A stretch of DNA of 64,000 nucleotides from Oceaniferula flava (GTDB lineage Bacteria > Verrucomicrobiota > Verrucomicrobiia > Verrucomicrobiales > Akkermansiaceae): the NCBI RefSeq assembly GCF_016811075.1, contig NZ_JAFBGL010000009.1, forward strand, positions 1 to 64,000, read 5' to 3'. Below the pieces are notes generated by a model. That model saw nothing but the letters and a program-made list of their open reading frames with translations, ran no database searches and was not told where the DNA came from. Below, in pieces: positions 63,438-64,000 of this stretch. Position numbers and translations under genes: made by a program. How positions within the stretch are numbered: the first letter of the stretch is position 1; the number at the start of each line of letters is the position of its first letter.

Positions 63438-64000
63438 ATGAACGAGGAGCAAGACACGGCATTACTGGTTCTCGGTCATGGATCGAGCAAGCATCCGGAC
63501 TCGTCGCAATCGGTTCGAATGCATGCTGAGACGCTCGGTTCCAGTGGTCGATACAAGCAAGTTCAGTGTGCCTTTCTCAAGGAGGAACCGTTCATCGATG
63601 CCGAACTCTTGGCGGGCTTGAATGCGGAGACGGTTTGCATTGTTCCGGATTTTCTCGCGGAGGGGTATTTCACCCGGCAGGTGATCCCGGTAAAACTGAA
63701 GCTGGCGGAGCAGGGAGGGCAGGTGCGCTACTGTCCACCGGTAGGAACGCATCCTCTGATGGTGGAGCTCATGCAAGCGGCGGCGGAGGATGTGTTAGGC
63801 GATTGGTCACCGCAGCAGACGAGCCTGTTAGTGATCGGTCACGGTTCCACCAAAAACACCTGCTCTAAACAGACGCTAAAATCCCACCTCGCCGAACTGC
63901 GGGCTCAGAGTGCGTGGAGTCAGGTGGCTGACCTGTGGCTGGAGGAGCCTCCGAAGGTGGACGAGTGGGCCTCCGTGGCGAGCTGCCGGCAGGTGGTAAT
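63438..64000 (+). CDS. sirohydrochlorin chelatase-like protein (CbiX/SirB), partial
   Basis: The gene runs off the right edge; 187 codons are visible. Two HGS-type segments, ALLVLGHGSSKHP near the start and LLVIGHGSTKN about 125 residues later, are the repeated metal-binding halves of class II chelatases (CbiX/SirB), with a conserved Glu in LKEEPFIDAELL. The product would insert iron or cobalt into sirohydrochlorin; with CobA-HemD (53-54.5 kb) and CysI (60 kb) it would complete sirohaem synthesis apart from the precorrin-2 dehydrogenase, which is not seen here. ATG 63438. Confidence 0.85.
   Translation, partial: MNEEQDTALLVLGHGSSKHPDSSQSVRMHAETLGSSGRYKQVQCAFLKEEPFIDAELLAGLNAETVCIVPDFLAEGYFTRQVIPVKLKLAEQGGQVRYCPPVGTHPLMVELMQAAAEDVLGDWSPQQTSLLVIGHGSTKNTCSKQTLKSHLAELRAQSAWSQVADLWLEEPPKVDEWASVASCRQVV

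Noticed and set aside
1-64000. tRNA, rRNA, CRISPR arrays and prophage
   Set aside because: I saw no cloverleaf-like sequence, no regularly spaced repeats, and no integrase or phage structural genes.

Overview
The window looks like chromosomal DNA from a member of the Verrucomicrobia, probably order Verrucomicrobiales. The clues are a paired DUF1552 and DUF1592-type gene set, a PVC-type membrane-bound dehydrogenase carrying cytochrome c and discoidin domains, a DUF6288 protein, a PEP-CTERM protein, a short glutamyl-tRNA reductase of the kind also found in chlamydiae, and moderately high G+C. This placement rests on gene content only; no rRNA or tRNA gene was seen.

Layout. 1-8.5 kb: malate:quinone oxidoreductase, a membrane protein, mutL, a UspA-UspA-DUF389 protein and rpsA with a clear terminator. 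8.5-9.7 kb: a REP-associated tyrosine transposase (RAYT) between two copies of a ~300-bp repeat whose ends are inverted repeats. 9.7-10.7 kb: two small hypothetical genes. 10.8-20.3 kb: a minus-strand xylose/sugar operon in the order PVC-type dehydrogenase, xylA, MFS transporter, xylB, TIM-barrel isomerase, Gfo/Idh/MocA oxidoreductase. A PAS-AraC regulator is divergent from it at 20.4 kb and is followed by hrpB. 23.7-28.3 kb: a VanW-glycosyltransferase-like fusion, an SLC13 permease with TrkA-C domains, an ArsC/Spx-like protein and infA, which may start at AUC. 28.6-34.8 kb: a von Willebrand A protein, the ptsI/ptsH/hprK regulatory phosphotransferase genes, and rimB-rimK. 34.9-49.3 kb: a UbiA-family enzyme, a beta-barrel protein, a MalY-type lyase, an ADP-ribosylglycohydrolase-like protein, a 1031-residue beta-helix protein, DUF6288, DUF2147, DUF1552 and DUF1592 proteins, and an esterase-like protein. 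49.3-54.6 kb: a secreted protein, then hemX-like, hemA, hemC and cobA-hemD, tightly packed or overlapping. 54.7-58 kb: PEP-CTERM protein, exported SDR, and a solitary A+T-richer gene with SAP and PD-(D/E)XK features. 58.2-64 kb: cysJ-cysI-cysH, a C2-like lipoprotein, and the start of a sirohydrochlorin chelatase-like gene.

How the parts fit. Xylose is isomerised by XylA and phosphorylated by XylB after MFS uptake, and the surrounding oxidoreductases suggest that related sugars are also oxidised. CobA-HemD makes precorrin-2 from the HemA/HemC pathway; the CbiX-like gene could insert the metal, giving sirohaem for CysI in sulfite reduction. HprK, HPr and EI occur here with no sugar-specific EII, which fits a regulatory role.

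Leading candidates for a second look are the RAYT and its repeats, the solitary SAP/PD-(D/E)XK gene, the possible AUC start of infA, the VanW fusion and the xylose operon with its PVC dehydrogenase.
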